From Candidatus Intricatilinea gracilis (GTDB lineage: Bacteria; Pseudomonadota; Gammaproteobacteria; Burkholderiales; Burkholderiaceae_C): a DNA stretch of 64,000 nucleotides. Position numbers and translations under genes: made by a program. Shown here piece by piece: positions 9,674 to 17,537 of this stretch; position 1 is the stretch's first letter, and every line of letters begins with the position of its first letter. The stretch lies in the NCBI GenBank assembly GCA_016702605.1, contig JADJDQ010000002.1, positions 641,001-705,000 of the forward strand. Direction: 5' to 3'. Under the pieces are notes generated by a model that saw only the letters and a list, made by a program, of their open reading frames with translations, was not told the DNA's origin and ran no database searches.

Positions 9674-10653
9674 GTCGCGCTTTCTGTCGGGTGACCAGCG
9701 GGGGCGGCCGGCTCGGGTGCCAGCAGGTCCGGGTAGAGTTTTTCCATCACGAGCTTGGGCCGCCGATCGACGGTGAACAGGCCCCAGTGCTTCTCGGGCT
9801 CCATCGGATCGGGCGAGCCTTTCCAGGGCTCGTCGAAGGCCTCGAACACGAAGCACAACAAGCCGGTGCGCGTGGTCCAGTCCATCAGGTCGCGGTAGTA
9901 GATGTCCTGCAGCTCCTGCGAGGCATGTTCGGCGTTCATGCCGCGGCCGTTGGAGCAGGTGGCCCAGCCGGCTTCGGTGATGACCACCGGCTTGCCGGGG
10001 TACAGGCGCGCCACCGAGTCGACGTTGTCCTGCGTGTAGGCGATGGCTTCGTGGATGTGCCGGTACTCCCACACCGGGTAGGTGTGCACCGAGATGAAGT
10101 CGAGCTCGGGCACCAGGTCGCGCAGCTTGTTCTGCCAGGGCACGTAGTTCTCGCAGAAGGTCACCGGCTGCGCCACGGCGCGTTTGACGCGGCGCACGTA
10201 CGCGATCATCTGCGGCACGGGCACGAAGTGGTCGGTCCAATCGACGGTGGCCTCGTTGCCCACGGCCACCGAGAACACGATGTCGGGGTAGGCCCCTGCC
10301 AGCGCGATCAGGCGGTCGATCTCGGCCAGGTTCTCGCTGCGATTGGCTTCAAGCTGTTCTTCGGTGTAGGTCGCCCCCCAGGGGCAGCCGAAGTTGTTCA
10401 TCTCGGCGCCCAGGTAGGCGCCCAGCATCACCTTGAACGGCAGCTGGTCGTCGCGGATGACCTGCAGCACACGTTCGGCGTGGGTGCTGCAGTCGTACAG
10501 GCGCAGCAGTTTCCAGTTCCTCTGCAGGATCTGCAGGTCCTCGCGGATCTCGGCCAGGGACGGATAGATCCTGTCGCCCGGGCTTTGCCCGTGGCGATAG
10601 CCCGAGTAGCAGATGGCCTGGCCTTGGGGGAGTGTCAGCATGGTGGTTGTCAT
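9670..10653 (-). CDS. GH17 beta-1,3-glucan-active enzyme, cytoplasmic
   Basis: 327 residues, no signal peptide. The start ATG at 10653 shares one base with the upstream gene's TGA (TGATG), and its own stop overlaps the next ATG, so translation is probably coupled along the operon. The GH17 acid/base Glu134 sits in VAVGNEA and the nucleophile Glu227 in ITEAGW; a further FEAFDEPWKG motif matches bacterial GH17 proteins. This copy differs from the other two GH17 domains of the operon (Y-R-H-G-Q-S-P-G near the start, FCENYVPWQ in the middle), which suggests a different specificity. GH17 enzymes hydrolyse or transglycosylate beta-1,3-glucans; which of the two applies here cannot be read from the sequence. 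Confidence 0.85.
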   Translation of the reverse strand: MTTTMLTLPQGQAICYSGYRHGQSPGDRIYPSLAEIREDLQILQRNWKLLRLYDCSTHAERVLQVIRDDQLPFKVMLGAYLGAEMNNFGCPWGATYTEEQLEANRSENLAEIDRLIALAGAYPDIVFSVAVGNEATVDWTDHFVPVPQMIAYVRRVKRAVAQPVTFCENYVPWQNKLRDLVPELDFISVHTYPVWEYRHIHEAIAYTQDNVDSVARLYPGKPVVITEAGWATCSNGRGMNAEHASQELQDIYYRDLMDWTTRTGLLCFVFEAFDEPWKGSPDPMEPEKHWGLFTVDRRPKLVMEKLYPDLLAPEPAAPAGHPTESAT

Positions 10654-11627
10654 CACGCGAACTTGGGTTGTCCGTCCTTGTCCCACAGGCCCCAGTAGGC
10701 GCCCACGTCGCCTTCGGCGCCTACCTTCCAGGCTTCGTCGAAAGCAGCGAAGTAGAAGACTTCGAGGCCTTCGGTCTCGGCCCAGGCGATGGTGTCGACG
10801 AAGTAGCTCATCGCGCCTTCGGCAGAAGGCACCGAGCCATGAAAGGCGCTGCCCTTGTCGGGCCAGCCCGTCTCGCTGATGACGATGCGTTTGCCCGGCG
10901 CTGCGGCACGTGTACGCGCCAGCATGCTTTGCATGTAGGCCAGCGCACCTTCGCGCGGGCAGCCCTCCCAGAAGGGGTAGCAATTGGTCAGCACCACGTC
11001 GCAGGCCGCAGTGATGCGCGGATGCAGCTCGAACAGGTAGTAGGCATCGACATAACCGACCGGCACACCGGGCAGCGCGGCCTTCACGCGCTGGATGCAG
11101 GCCAGCAGTTCGTCTTCACTCATGTCCTCGCGCAGCAGCACCTCGTTGCCCACGGCCACGATGTCGGCATGGCCGGCGCGCGCCACCTCGATCACCCCCT
11201 CGATCTCGCGCTCGTTGATGGCGGCATCGGTGCCCAGCCAGGCGCCCACCAGGGTCTTGATGCCCAGCTCGTGCGCGATGCGCGGCGTGTGTTCATGCCC
11301 GTCGGTGCACGAGAAGCTGCGGATCCAGCGCGTGTGGGGCTGGATGATCTGCAGACGTTCGCGGATCTGCGCCGGGTCGATCTGCGCGCCCGGCGACTGG
11401 CCTTCGAGGTAGGGACTGAAACACAGGCCGTGTACCCCGCGCTGCAGTGCCGCCTGCACCGACTCGCGCAACGAGTCGCGGGCGGCGCCGCTCCAGACTT
11501 CGGGCAGGGCGTGCGACCAGGCCTCACCCGGCGTCAGCTGCGTCGGCTGCGCGCCCGAGTGGGTCTGCCAGGCACCGGGGTGGTCACCACGCATGGCGCC
11601 GGTGGCGGGGGTGTGAGGTTTCGACAT
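10653..11627 (-). CDS. GH17 beta-1,3-glucan-active enzyme, paralogue of the fused domain
   Basis: 324 residues from the ATG at 11627, which has GGAG a few bases upstream; an in-frame TTG 15 bases earlier is less likely. Acid/base Glu162 lies in VAVGNEV and nucleophile Glu252 in ISETGWP. No signal peptide. Many blocks are shared with the GH17 part of the fusion protein (HGLCFS-Y, PHTRW-RSF-CT-GHE, PNCYPFWEG-like TNCYPFWEG, YWGLWDK), so these two come from a duplication, one copy joined to a transporter. It ends 1 base inside the next start codon. Confidence 0.86.
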   Translation of the reverse strand: MSKPHTPATGAMRGDHPGAWQTHSGAQPTQLTPGEAWSHALPEVWSGAARDSLRESVQAALQRGVHGLCFSPYLEGQSPGAQIDPAQIRERLQIIQPHTRWIRSFSCTDGHEHTPRIAHELGIKTLVGAWLGTDAAINEREIEGVIEVARAGHADIVAVGNEVLLREDMSEDELLACIQRVKAALPGVPVGYVDAYYLFELHPRITAACDVVLTNCYPFWEGCPREGALAYMQSMLARTRAAAPGKRIVISETGWPDKGSAFHGSVPSAEGAMSYFVDTIAWAETEGLEVFYFAAFDEAWKVGAEGDVGAYWGLWDKDGQPKFA

Positions 11628-11645
11628 GCCTACTCCAATCAACGA

Positions 11646-12545
11646 TCAGGATTTCTTCTGCCAGGGGAACTTGCCCTTGCCGATGGGCTTGACCGGCCCG
11701 TAGCCGCCGACCTTGTCGTACACACGCACGTAGTCGACCACCAGTTCTGCGGGGAAGCGGGTCTGCTCGTTGGGAGCACCGGGGAAGTTGCCACCCACGG
11801 CGACGTTCATCACCAGGTAGTAGGGCTGGTCGAAAGGTGCCGGCCAGGCGTTCAGGTCAGCGGCGCGGCGGGGCTGCACGCCCGCACCGTCCTTGGTCTT
11901 GCTGCAACTCCACCAGTGGTCGTAGGTGCAGGTCTGCACATCGTCGACATAGAAGCGGATCTCGCCCGGCTCCCACTCGACCGCATAGGTGTGCCAGTCC
12001 GACACCGTGCTGCCGCCGGGCAGCTGATGCACCGTGGTGATCAGGTGGCGGCCGGGGAACGACGACCCGAAGTGGATGCTGTTGAGCACCTCGTGCGGCT
12101 TCTCGCCCACGATCTCCATCAGGTCGATCTCGCCCGACGCGGCCCAGCCGCCGTACCTGTCGTCCTGCGGCAGCATCCACAGCGCCGGCCACAGGCCCTT
12201 GCCCCAGGGCACCTGGGCGCGGATCTCGACCCGGCCGTAGAGCTTGGTGAAGAGCGGCGTGCCGTCGCGCTGGCGCGTCTTGATGCGTGCCGAGGTGTAG
12301 CCGCAGCCGTGCAGCGCCTCCTTCACGGCGCGGATGGTCAGCAGGCTGTCCTTGACCGACACGTTCTCGGGCTCGTGCGTGTAGTACTGCAGTTCCTCGT
12401 TGCCCCAACCGGGCACCCAGGCGTTGTTCTTGTAGTCGTAGAAACCGTTGCCGATGTCGTAGGCCCACTTGCTGCGGTCCAGCGTGTGGCCGTCGAACTC
12501 GTCGGCCCACACCAGCTTCCAGCCCTTGCGTGCGCGTGTTGCCAT
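11646..12545 (-). CDS. GH16 endo-beta-1,3-glucanase without signal peptide
   Basis: 299 residues starting MATRARKGWKLVWADEFDG, so the catalytic domain begins almost at once and there is no export signal. The active-site block E-I-D-L-M-E gives Glu139, Asp141 and Glu144. Other GH16 blocks are W-G-N-E-E-L-Q-Y-Y and VPWGKGLWPALWM. Family members hydrolyse laminarin-type beta-1,3 or mixed-linkage glucans. A cytoplasmic GH16 is uncommon and points to import of fairly long oligosaccharides. The gene lies 12 bases after GH1 and 18 bases before GH17, within the operon. Confidence 0.88.
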   Translation of the reverse strand: MATRARKGWKLVWADEFDGHTLDRSKWAYDIGNGFYDYKNNAWVPGWGNEELQYYTHEPENVSVKDSLLTIRAVKEALHGCGYTSARIKTRQRDGTPLFTKLYGRVEIRAQVPWGKGLWPALWMLPQDDRYGGWAASGEIDLMEIVGEKPHEVLNSIHFGSSFPGRHLITTVHQLPGGSTVSDWHTYAVEWEPGEIRFYVDDVQTCTYDHWWSCSKTKDGAGVQPRRAADLNAWPAPFDQPYYLVMNVAVGGNFPGAPNEQTRFPAELVVDYVRVYDKVGGYGPVKPIGKGKFPWQKKS

Positions 12546-12557
12546 GAATGCCCTCGT

Positions 12558-13979
12558 TTACCTGGTCACTTCTGCTTGCTTCGCCCAATCAGGCGCCATG
12601 GCCTGTTGCTGTGGGTTGTGCGCCACCCGGACGGCCTTCTGGCGCGCCACGAAATCGCGGTACCAGTGGGCACTGTCCTTGACCGTGCGGGTCTGGCTGG
12701 CGTAGTCGACATGCACGATGCCGAAGCGCTTGGCGTAGCCCGAGGCCCACTCGAAGTTGTCCATCAGGCTCCACACCATGTAGCCACCCATGCGCACACC
12801 CTGGCGCATGGCATCGGCCACGGCGTCGATGTGGCGGGCGATGTAGTCGCGCCGGTCGATGTCGTGTACCTGGGGTGAGCCATCCGCGCCATGGACGATC
12901 TGGTCCTTGAACGCGCCGCCGTTCTCGGTCACGAACAAGGGTGGCACGGCGTAGTCGCGCTGCAGGCGCAGCAGCAGTTCGGTCAGGCCTTCGGGATACA
13001 CCTCCCAGCCCATCTCCGTGACTGCGCGGCCGCTGCTGTGCACGTCCCACGGTGTGCCTGCGCTGGCGACCGTGCGCGAGTAGTAGTTGAGGCCGAGAAA
13101 GTCCATCGACGTGTGGATGGTCTGCATGTCGCCAGCCTCGACACGCGGGGCATCGGCACCCAGAAAAGCCAGCACGTCGTCGGGATAACTGCCCTTGAAC
13201 AGCGGGTCCATGTACCAGCGGATCAGGCGGCCATCCTCGAGCCGCGCCTGGGCCCGATCAGCCGCACTGTTGGTGGCCGGGTGGATCGGCGACAGGTTGA
13301 GCACGATGCCGAGGTCGGCCTTGCAGCCGCCTGCGCGCAGCGCTTGCAGTGCCAGGCCATGGCTGAGCAGCAGGTGATGCGACACCTGGCTGGCCACGGC
13401 ACGGCTCTTGATGCCAGGCGCGAAGATGCCGGTCTCATGGCCCAGCATCGCCATCACCCAGGGTTCGTTGTGGGTGGTGATGGCACGCACGCGGTCACCC
13501 AGGCGGCGCGCCATGCCTTGCGCATACTCGACGAAGCGGTGCACCGTGTCACGATGCGCCCAGCCGCCGCTGGCCTGCAATTCGAGCGGCAGGTCCCAGT
13601 GGTTGAGGGTGAGGTAGGGCGCCACTCCACGCGCCAACAGGCCATCGACCAGGCGTTCGTAGAAATCCAGGCCAGCTTCGGACCAGGCGCCACTGCCGCC
13701 CGGACGCACACGCGGCCACGACACCGAGAAGCGATAGGCATCCACACCCAGCGACTGGATCAGGTCAAGGTCGCCTTGCAGACGGTGCACATGGTCGCAG
13801 GCGACAAGCCCATTGCTGCCATCGGCGATGGCGCCGGGGCGACGGCAGAACTCGTCCCAGATGGACTCACCCTTGCCGCCTTCGGAGGCGGCTCCTTCGA
13901 TCTGGAAGGCCGCCGTGGCGACACCCCAGACGAAGTCGGGCGGAAACAGGGTGGGCTCGGCGGTCAGGGGTGCGGTCAT
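12558..13979 (-). CDS. GH1 beta-glucosidase
   Basis: 473 residues, the usual length for GH1, no signal peptide. The barrel opens with FPPDFVWGVATAAFQIEGA. Acid/base Glu172 is in T-H-N-E-P-W and nucleophile Glu352 in VTENGGA. The late FEWASGY loop that shapes the aglycone site is also present. Predicted role: release of glucose from beta-linked disaccharides and short oligosaccharides in the cytoplasm, completing the work of the GH16 and GH17 enzymes. It sits 37 bases after the second permease gene in the same operon. Confidence 0.92.
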   Translation of the reverse strand: MTAPLTAEPTLFPPDFVWGVATAAFQIEGAASEGGKGESIWDEFCRRPGAIADGSNGLVACDHVHRLQGDLDLIQSLGVDAYRFSVSWPRVRPGGSGAWSEAGLDFYERLVDGLLARGVAPYLTLNHWDLPLELQASGGWAHRDTVHRFVEYAQGMARRLGDRVRAITTHNEPWVMAMLGHETGIFAPGIKSRAVASQVSHHLLLSHGLALQALRAGGCKADLGIVLNLSPIHPATNSAADRAQARLEDGRLIRWYMDPLFKGSYPDDVLAFLGADAPRVEAGDMQTIHTSMDFLGLNYYSRTVASAGTPWDVHSSGRAVTEMGWEVYPEGLTELLLRLQRDYAVPPLFVTENGGAFKDQIVHGADGSPQVHDIDRRDYIARHIDAVADAMRQGVRMGGYMVWSLMDNFEWASGYAKRFGIVHVDYASQTRTVKDSAHWYRDFVARQKAVRVAHNPQQQAMAPDWAKQAEVTR

Positions 13980-14016
13980 GAAGTGGGCGGGGTCCGGTTC
14001 GGGCAGTGGAAAGGGT

Positions 14017-14841
14017 TCACTTCACCGCACCGGTGGTGAGACCCGAGATGAGCTGGCGTGACGAGATGGCGAACAGGATCAGCAGCGGCAGCGTGGCGAT
14101 GGCCGAACCGGCCATGAGTGCCCCCCACTCGGTATCCACCGGGCTTTGCAGGCTGCGCAGCGCCAGCGGCAACGTGTACATCTCGGGGCTGCGCATGACG
14201 ATCAGCGGGCCGATGAAGTTGTTCCAGCTGGCGATGAAGGTGATGAGCCCCAGCGTGCCGAGCGCGGGCTTGAGCAGCGGCAGCACGATGCGCCAGTAGA
14301 TGGCCAGTTCGCCGCAGCCGTCCATACGCGCGGCCTCGATCAAGTCCTTTGGGATGGACGTGGTGACGAACTGGCGCATCAGGAAGATGCCGAAGGCACT
14401 GGCCGCACCCGGCAGGTACAGCGCACGGGGCTGATCGATCCAGCCGATCACGTCCATGATCATGAAGGTCGGGATCATGTTCATGAACGAGGGCAGCAGC
14501 ATGGTGCCCATCACCAGGCCGAACAGCGCCTTCTTGTGCTTGAACTCGAACAGCGCGAAGGCATACCCACCCATCGAGCAGAACAGCAAGGTGAGCGCGG
14601 TGGAGGCAAGCGCCACATACAGGCTCCAGCCCAGGTTGCGCCAGAACGGCAGGCGTTCGATGAGGATCTTCAGGTTGCCCAGAAAGTCGTCACCGAAGAA
14701 CAGCGGCGGCGGCAGCTGGAAGATCTCGGTACGCGAGTGGGTCGCGAACACGAACATGAAGTAGAAGGGCGCGAGCATGACGAGTGCACCCACACCCACG
14801 ATGCAGTAGGCGGCCCAGGGGGCGAGACGATCGGTCTTCAT
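14017..14841 (-). CDS. ABC sugar transporter permease, MalG type
   Basis: 274 residues from the ATG at 14841. A GTG 33 bases upstream would overlap the preceding gene and is less likely, though no strong ribosome site separates them. Six membrane helices are expected; the cytoplasmic EAA loop reads EAARMDGCGELAIYWRIVLP, the contact site for the ATPase subunit. It belongs to the carbohydrate uptake CUT1 group with the neighbouring MalF-type permease and binding protein. No ATPase gene is present in the operon. Confidence 0.9.
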   Translation of the reverse strand: MKTDRLAPWAAYCIVGVGALVMLAPFYFMFVFATHSRTEIFQLPPPLFFGDDFLGNLKILIERLPFWRNLGWSLYVALASTALTLLFCSMGGYAFALFEFKHKKALFGLVMGTMLLPSFMNMIPTFMIMDVIGWIDQPRALYLPGAASAFGIFLMRQFVTTSIPKDLIEAARMDGCGELAIYWRIVLPLLKPALGTLGLITFIASWNNFIGPLIVMRSPEMYTLPLALRSLQSPVDTEWGALMAGSAIATLPLLILFAISSRQLISGLTTGAVK

Positions 14842-14857
14842 GGCGTTGGGCGCGCGG

Positions 14858-15865
14858 TCACTTCGAGCCGCCACGCGGATGGAAAGCGCGGTTGGTGGCC
14901 CACGTCAGCACGGCCACCACCACGAAGAGCAGCCACGACATGGCGCTGGCGGCACCGAAGTCGTTGAAGTCGAAGGCCATGCGGTAGAGGTAGATCGCGG
15001 TGGTCATGCCCGCCTGATCGCTGCCGCCGCGTCCGCCGGTGAGGATGAAGGGCTCCTCGAACAACTGCAGGCCACCGATGACGCTGAGCGTCACGCCGAA
15101 GAAGATCATGGGCTTGAGGCTGGGCAGCGTGATGAAGGCGAATTGCTGCAGCCGCCCGGCGCCGTCCATGGTGGCGGCTTCGTAGAGGTCCTTGGGAATG
15201 GTCTGCAGCGCCGCCAGGTACAACACGACATTGAAGCCGACGTAGCGCCAGAACACGATCATGGCCACGGCAGGCTTGATGTTCTCGGGCCGGCCCATCC
15301 AGTCGATCGGGTCGGCCGGCATGAACCAGCCGAGCACCGGCACCTGGCTCATGGCCTTCAGGCCCACATTGATGAGGCCGTAGTCGGTGGAAAACAGCGA
15401 GCTGAACATGATGGCGATGGCCACCGTCGACGTGATGTAGGGCAAAAAGTACGCACCCACCGCCGCATTGCGCAATCGCTTGAAGCTGGTGTGGATGAAC
15501 ACCGCCAGCGGGATGGCCACTAGGTGCTGCGGCACCCCCGAGGCCACCGCCAGCCAGCCGGTGTTGCGCAGCGATTTCCAGAACCACTCGTCCTGCAGCG
15601 CAAAGGCGAAGTTGTCGAGACCGACGAAGGTCATCGCCTCCAAGCCGCTGGTGGGCTCCCAGCTCTGGAACGCCAGCCACAGCGAGAACATCAGCGGAAA
15701 CAAGCCGAAGACGGCGAACAGGATCAGGAAAGGGCTGATGAAGACATAGGGCGCCAGGCGCGGTGACAGGCGCAGTGCAGACCGCCACCTGGCTCGCAGG
15801 GCCTCGGACGCATCGGCCGGCAAGGGCTTGGGCGATGGTCCTGGCAAGGGTGCGGCGGTGGTCAT
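14858..15865 (-). CDS. ABC sugar transporter permease, MalF type
   Basis: 335 residues from the ATG at 15865; an in-frame TTG 27 bases earlier would overlap the binding-protein stop and was not chosen. A Pro/Ala-rich cytoplasmic N-terminus leads into membrane helices starting LAPYVFISPFLILFAVFG. The EAA loop reads YEAATMDGAGRLQQFAFITLP. Partner of the MalG-type permease downstream. The gap to the binding-protein gene is 23 bases. The substrate is probably a beta-glucan oligosaccharide, by context. Confidence 0.9.
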   Translation of the reverse strand: MTTAAPLPGPSPKPLPADASEALRARWRSALRLSPRLAPYVFISPFLILFAVFGLFPLMFSLWLAFQSWEPTSGLEAMTFVGLDNFAFALQDEWFWKSLRNTGWLAVASGVPQHLVAIPLAVFIHTSFKRLRNAAVGAYFLPYITSTVAIAIMFSSLFSTDYGLINVGLKAMSQVPVLGWFMPADPIDWMGRPENIKPAVAMIVFWRYVGFNVVLYLAALQTIPKDLYEAATMDGAGRLQQFAFITLPSLKPMIFFGVTLSVIGGLQLFEEPFILTGGRGGSDQAGMTTAIYLYRMAFDFNDFGAASAMSWLLFVVVAVLTWATNRAFHPRGGSK

Positions 15866-15888
15866 GGCGCGGTGCTTGTGCGGCGGGG

Positions 15889-17229
15889 TCAACGTAGGGC
15901 GCGCTTTTGCAGCAGGCGTTCGGCATCACTCAGCGCGGTGGCGATGTCCTTGCCCTGATCGAGCACCTTGTCGAGTTCGGTGTCGATCACCTCGGAAGCA
16001 AAGGCGTCCTGCTTGTGCACGTCCACCGCCGCGATGTGGCGGGTGGCCTCGCGCCACATCAGGCGCGCCGGCTGGCCACCCAGAAACGGCAGGGGCTCGT
16101 CGAAGAAGGCGTCTTCATGCCCGGCCAGCAGGGCCGGAAAGGCATCCTGCGCCTTGAAGGCTGCCAGCTGGCGATCGCGGTCCAGCGTCAGCAACTGGAT
16201 CAGCTCCCAGGCGAGTTGTTTGGTGGCCGGTGGTGATGCCCGCGGGATGGCGTAGAAGGTGCCGCCGTAGGCCGCGTAAGCACCTTCGGGCAACTGGGCG
16301 GCGCGCCACAGGCCCTTGGTGGTGGGCGCCAGCCAGTTGTTGAGATGGCCGGCCAGCCAGGCGCCGGTCATCTGCGTGGCCAGGCCACCGCGGCGAAAAC
16401 CTTCGGACCATTCGTTGGACCAGGCCGAGACACGAGCGTCGAGCTTGTTGCGCCTGATCTGGCGCGCCAGGTCGAAGGCGCGCGCAAAGCGTTGCGTGTT
16501 GACGAGCACACGCGAGTCCTTGTCGAAGTACAGGCCCTCACCCGGCTGGATGCCGGTGCGGATGAGGATTTCCTTCATGTCGCGTGCATGGGCCAGCAAG
16601 TACGCACCAGTGCCGGCCTTGATGCGCACGCCCGCGGCGACGTAGCTGTCCCAACTGCGCGTGAGCTCGGCTTCACTCACGCCGGCCTTGGCCAGGATGT
16701 CGGTGCGGTAGAGCAAGGTGCCGGGGCCGATGTCGCTTGGTGCAGCCACCACGACGCCCTTGCGGTTCGTGCCCTGCGCAAAGGCATACGGCACGAAACG
16801 GTCGGCGTAGCGCTTGATGTCGTAGGGCGGGCGGGCCAGGTCGTCCAGCCCGCCACCCTGGGCAAAACGGCCGACATAACCCACTTCGAGCGCCATCACA
16901 TCGGGCAGGTAGACCGAGGTCGACAATGCCGTAGTCATGGCCGTGTGGTGATCGCTGAACTGGCGGCTCACCACCTTGATGTCGACGTCGGGGTGCAGTT
17001 TCTTCCAGGCCGGAACGGCAGCGCGCACGATGTCGTCCACCGCCGGAAAGGCGGCTACCACCAGGGTCTGGCGCACACCGGGCAGGCTCGCGGACGTCAC
17101 GGTGGGCTGGGCCGATGTCTGTGCCGACACCTGCGGACCAACCAGCAGTGCCAGCACCAGCAAAGGCGCCGCCAGGCCGCTTGCGGCCCACGCCCTGCTG
17201 GCCGACCGGCCCTGAGTTCTGTCCCGCAT
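15889..17229 (-). CDS. ABC transporter sugar-binding protein
   Basis: 446 residues, first gene of the glucan operon. The signal peptide covers about residues 1-36 (cleavage after VSA). The mature part has the usual family 1 solute-binding features: LVVAAFPAVDDIVRAAVPAWKKLHPDVDIKV at its start, then LPDVMALEVGYVGRFA, and a C-terminal helix rich in D-T-E-L-D-K-V-L. Periplasmic capture of oligosaccharides for the two permeases is the expected job. The leader from the predicted promoter is roughly 75 bases and contains the LacI-type palindrome at the transcription start. Confidence 0.88.
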   Translation of the reverse strand: MRDRTQGRSASRAWAASGLAAPLLVLALLVGPQVSAQTSAQPTVTSASLPGVRQTLVVAAFPAVDDIVRAAVPAWKKLHPDVDIKVVSRQFSDHHTAMTTALSTSVYLPDVMALEVGYVGRFAQGGGLDDLARPPYDIKRYADRFVPYAFAQGTNRKGVVVAAPSDIGPGTLLYRTDILAKAGVSEAELTRSWDSYVAAGVRIKAGTGAYLLAHARDMKEILIRTGIQPGEGLYFDKDSRVLVNTQRFARAFDLARQIRRNKLDARVSAWSNEWSEGFRRGGLATQMTGAWLAGHLNNWLAPTTKGLWRAAQLPEGAYAAYGGTFYAIPRASPPATKQLAWELIQLLTLDRDRQLAAFKAQDAFPALLAGHEDAFFDEPLPFLGGQPARLMWREATRHIAAVDVHKQDAFASEVIDTELDKVLDQGKDIATALSDAERLLQKRALR

Positions 17230-17294
17230 CCCGATGGCTCCGCTGGTTGTCGACCCCTGCGGATCGCCATCCGCGGCACAAGTTCGAATGTCTA

Positions 17295-17308
17295 TGAAAG
17301 CGCTTTCA
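17295..17308. promoter_or_regulatory. LacI-family operator palindrome
   Basis: TGAAAGCGCTTTCA is a perfect 14-base palindrome with the central CG typical of LacI/GalR-family operators. It lies 1 base after the -10 hexamer of the minus-strand promoter, so it covers the expected transcription start; a bound repressor would block initiation. The obvious partner is the LacI-family protein encoded 230 bases away. Confidence 0.85.
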
Positions 17309-17309
17309 A

Positions 17310-17338
17310 ACTATAGGGAGCGGGCTGTGGCGTGTCAA
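17310..17338 (-). promoter_or_regulatory. Sigma70 promoter of the glucan operon
   Basis: Read on the minus strand: TTGACA (17338-17333), 17-base spacer, TATAGT (17315-17310). The -35 is a perfect consensus match and the -10 matches 5 of 6. It points at the binding-protein gene and is followed at once by the palindromic operator. Confidence 0.85.
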
Positions 17339-17537
17339 TCGAGGGTAAGCGCGGGGGCGTTGCTGCTGCGGCGAGGCGGACAGGCGCTCGGCGACAAGGC
17401 CGACGGCCGCCCGGCAGCATGCGGTCAGGAAGTCCGTGCGGGCCAGCTTGGTCAGCAACCGTGGTCGAGGCACACCGGTCGAAACGCCCTGCCAAGACTG
17501 GCGTCCTTGATCGGCGTGGCGGCGCCAGCGCCCGGGA

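Larger units (their letters stand above)
17230..17537. other. Operon control region
   Basis: 308 bases between the LacI-family gene and the binding-protein gene, both on the minus strand. It holds the promoter and operator listed separately. The remainder shows no gene I would support. Confidence 0.7.

Noticed and set aside
8231..9694. Long plus-strand frame opposite the MFS-GH17 gene
   Set aside because: Antisense shadow produced by high GC; histidine-rich composition and no domain.
9674..10240. N-terminal extension of the MFS-GH17 gene
   Set aside because: It is an out-of-frame reading of the upstream GH17 gene; the ATG at 9673 with ATGA overlap is the natural start.
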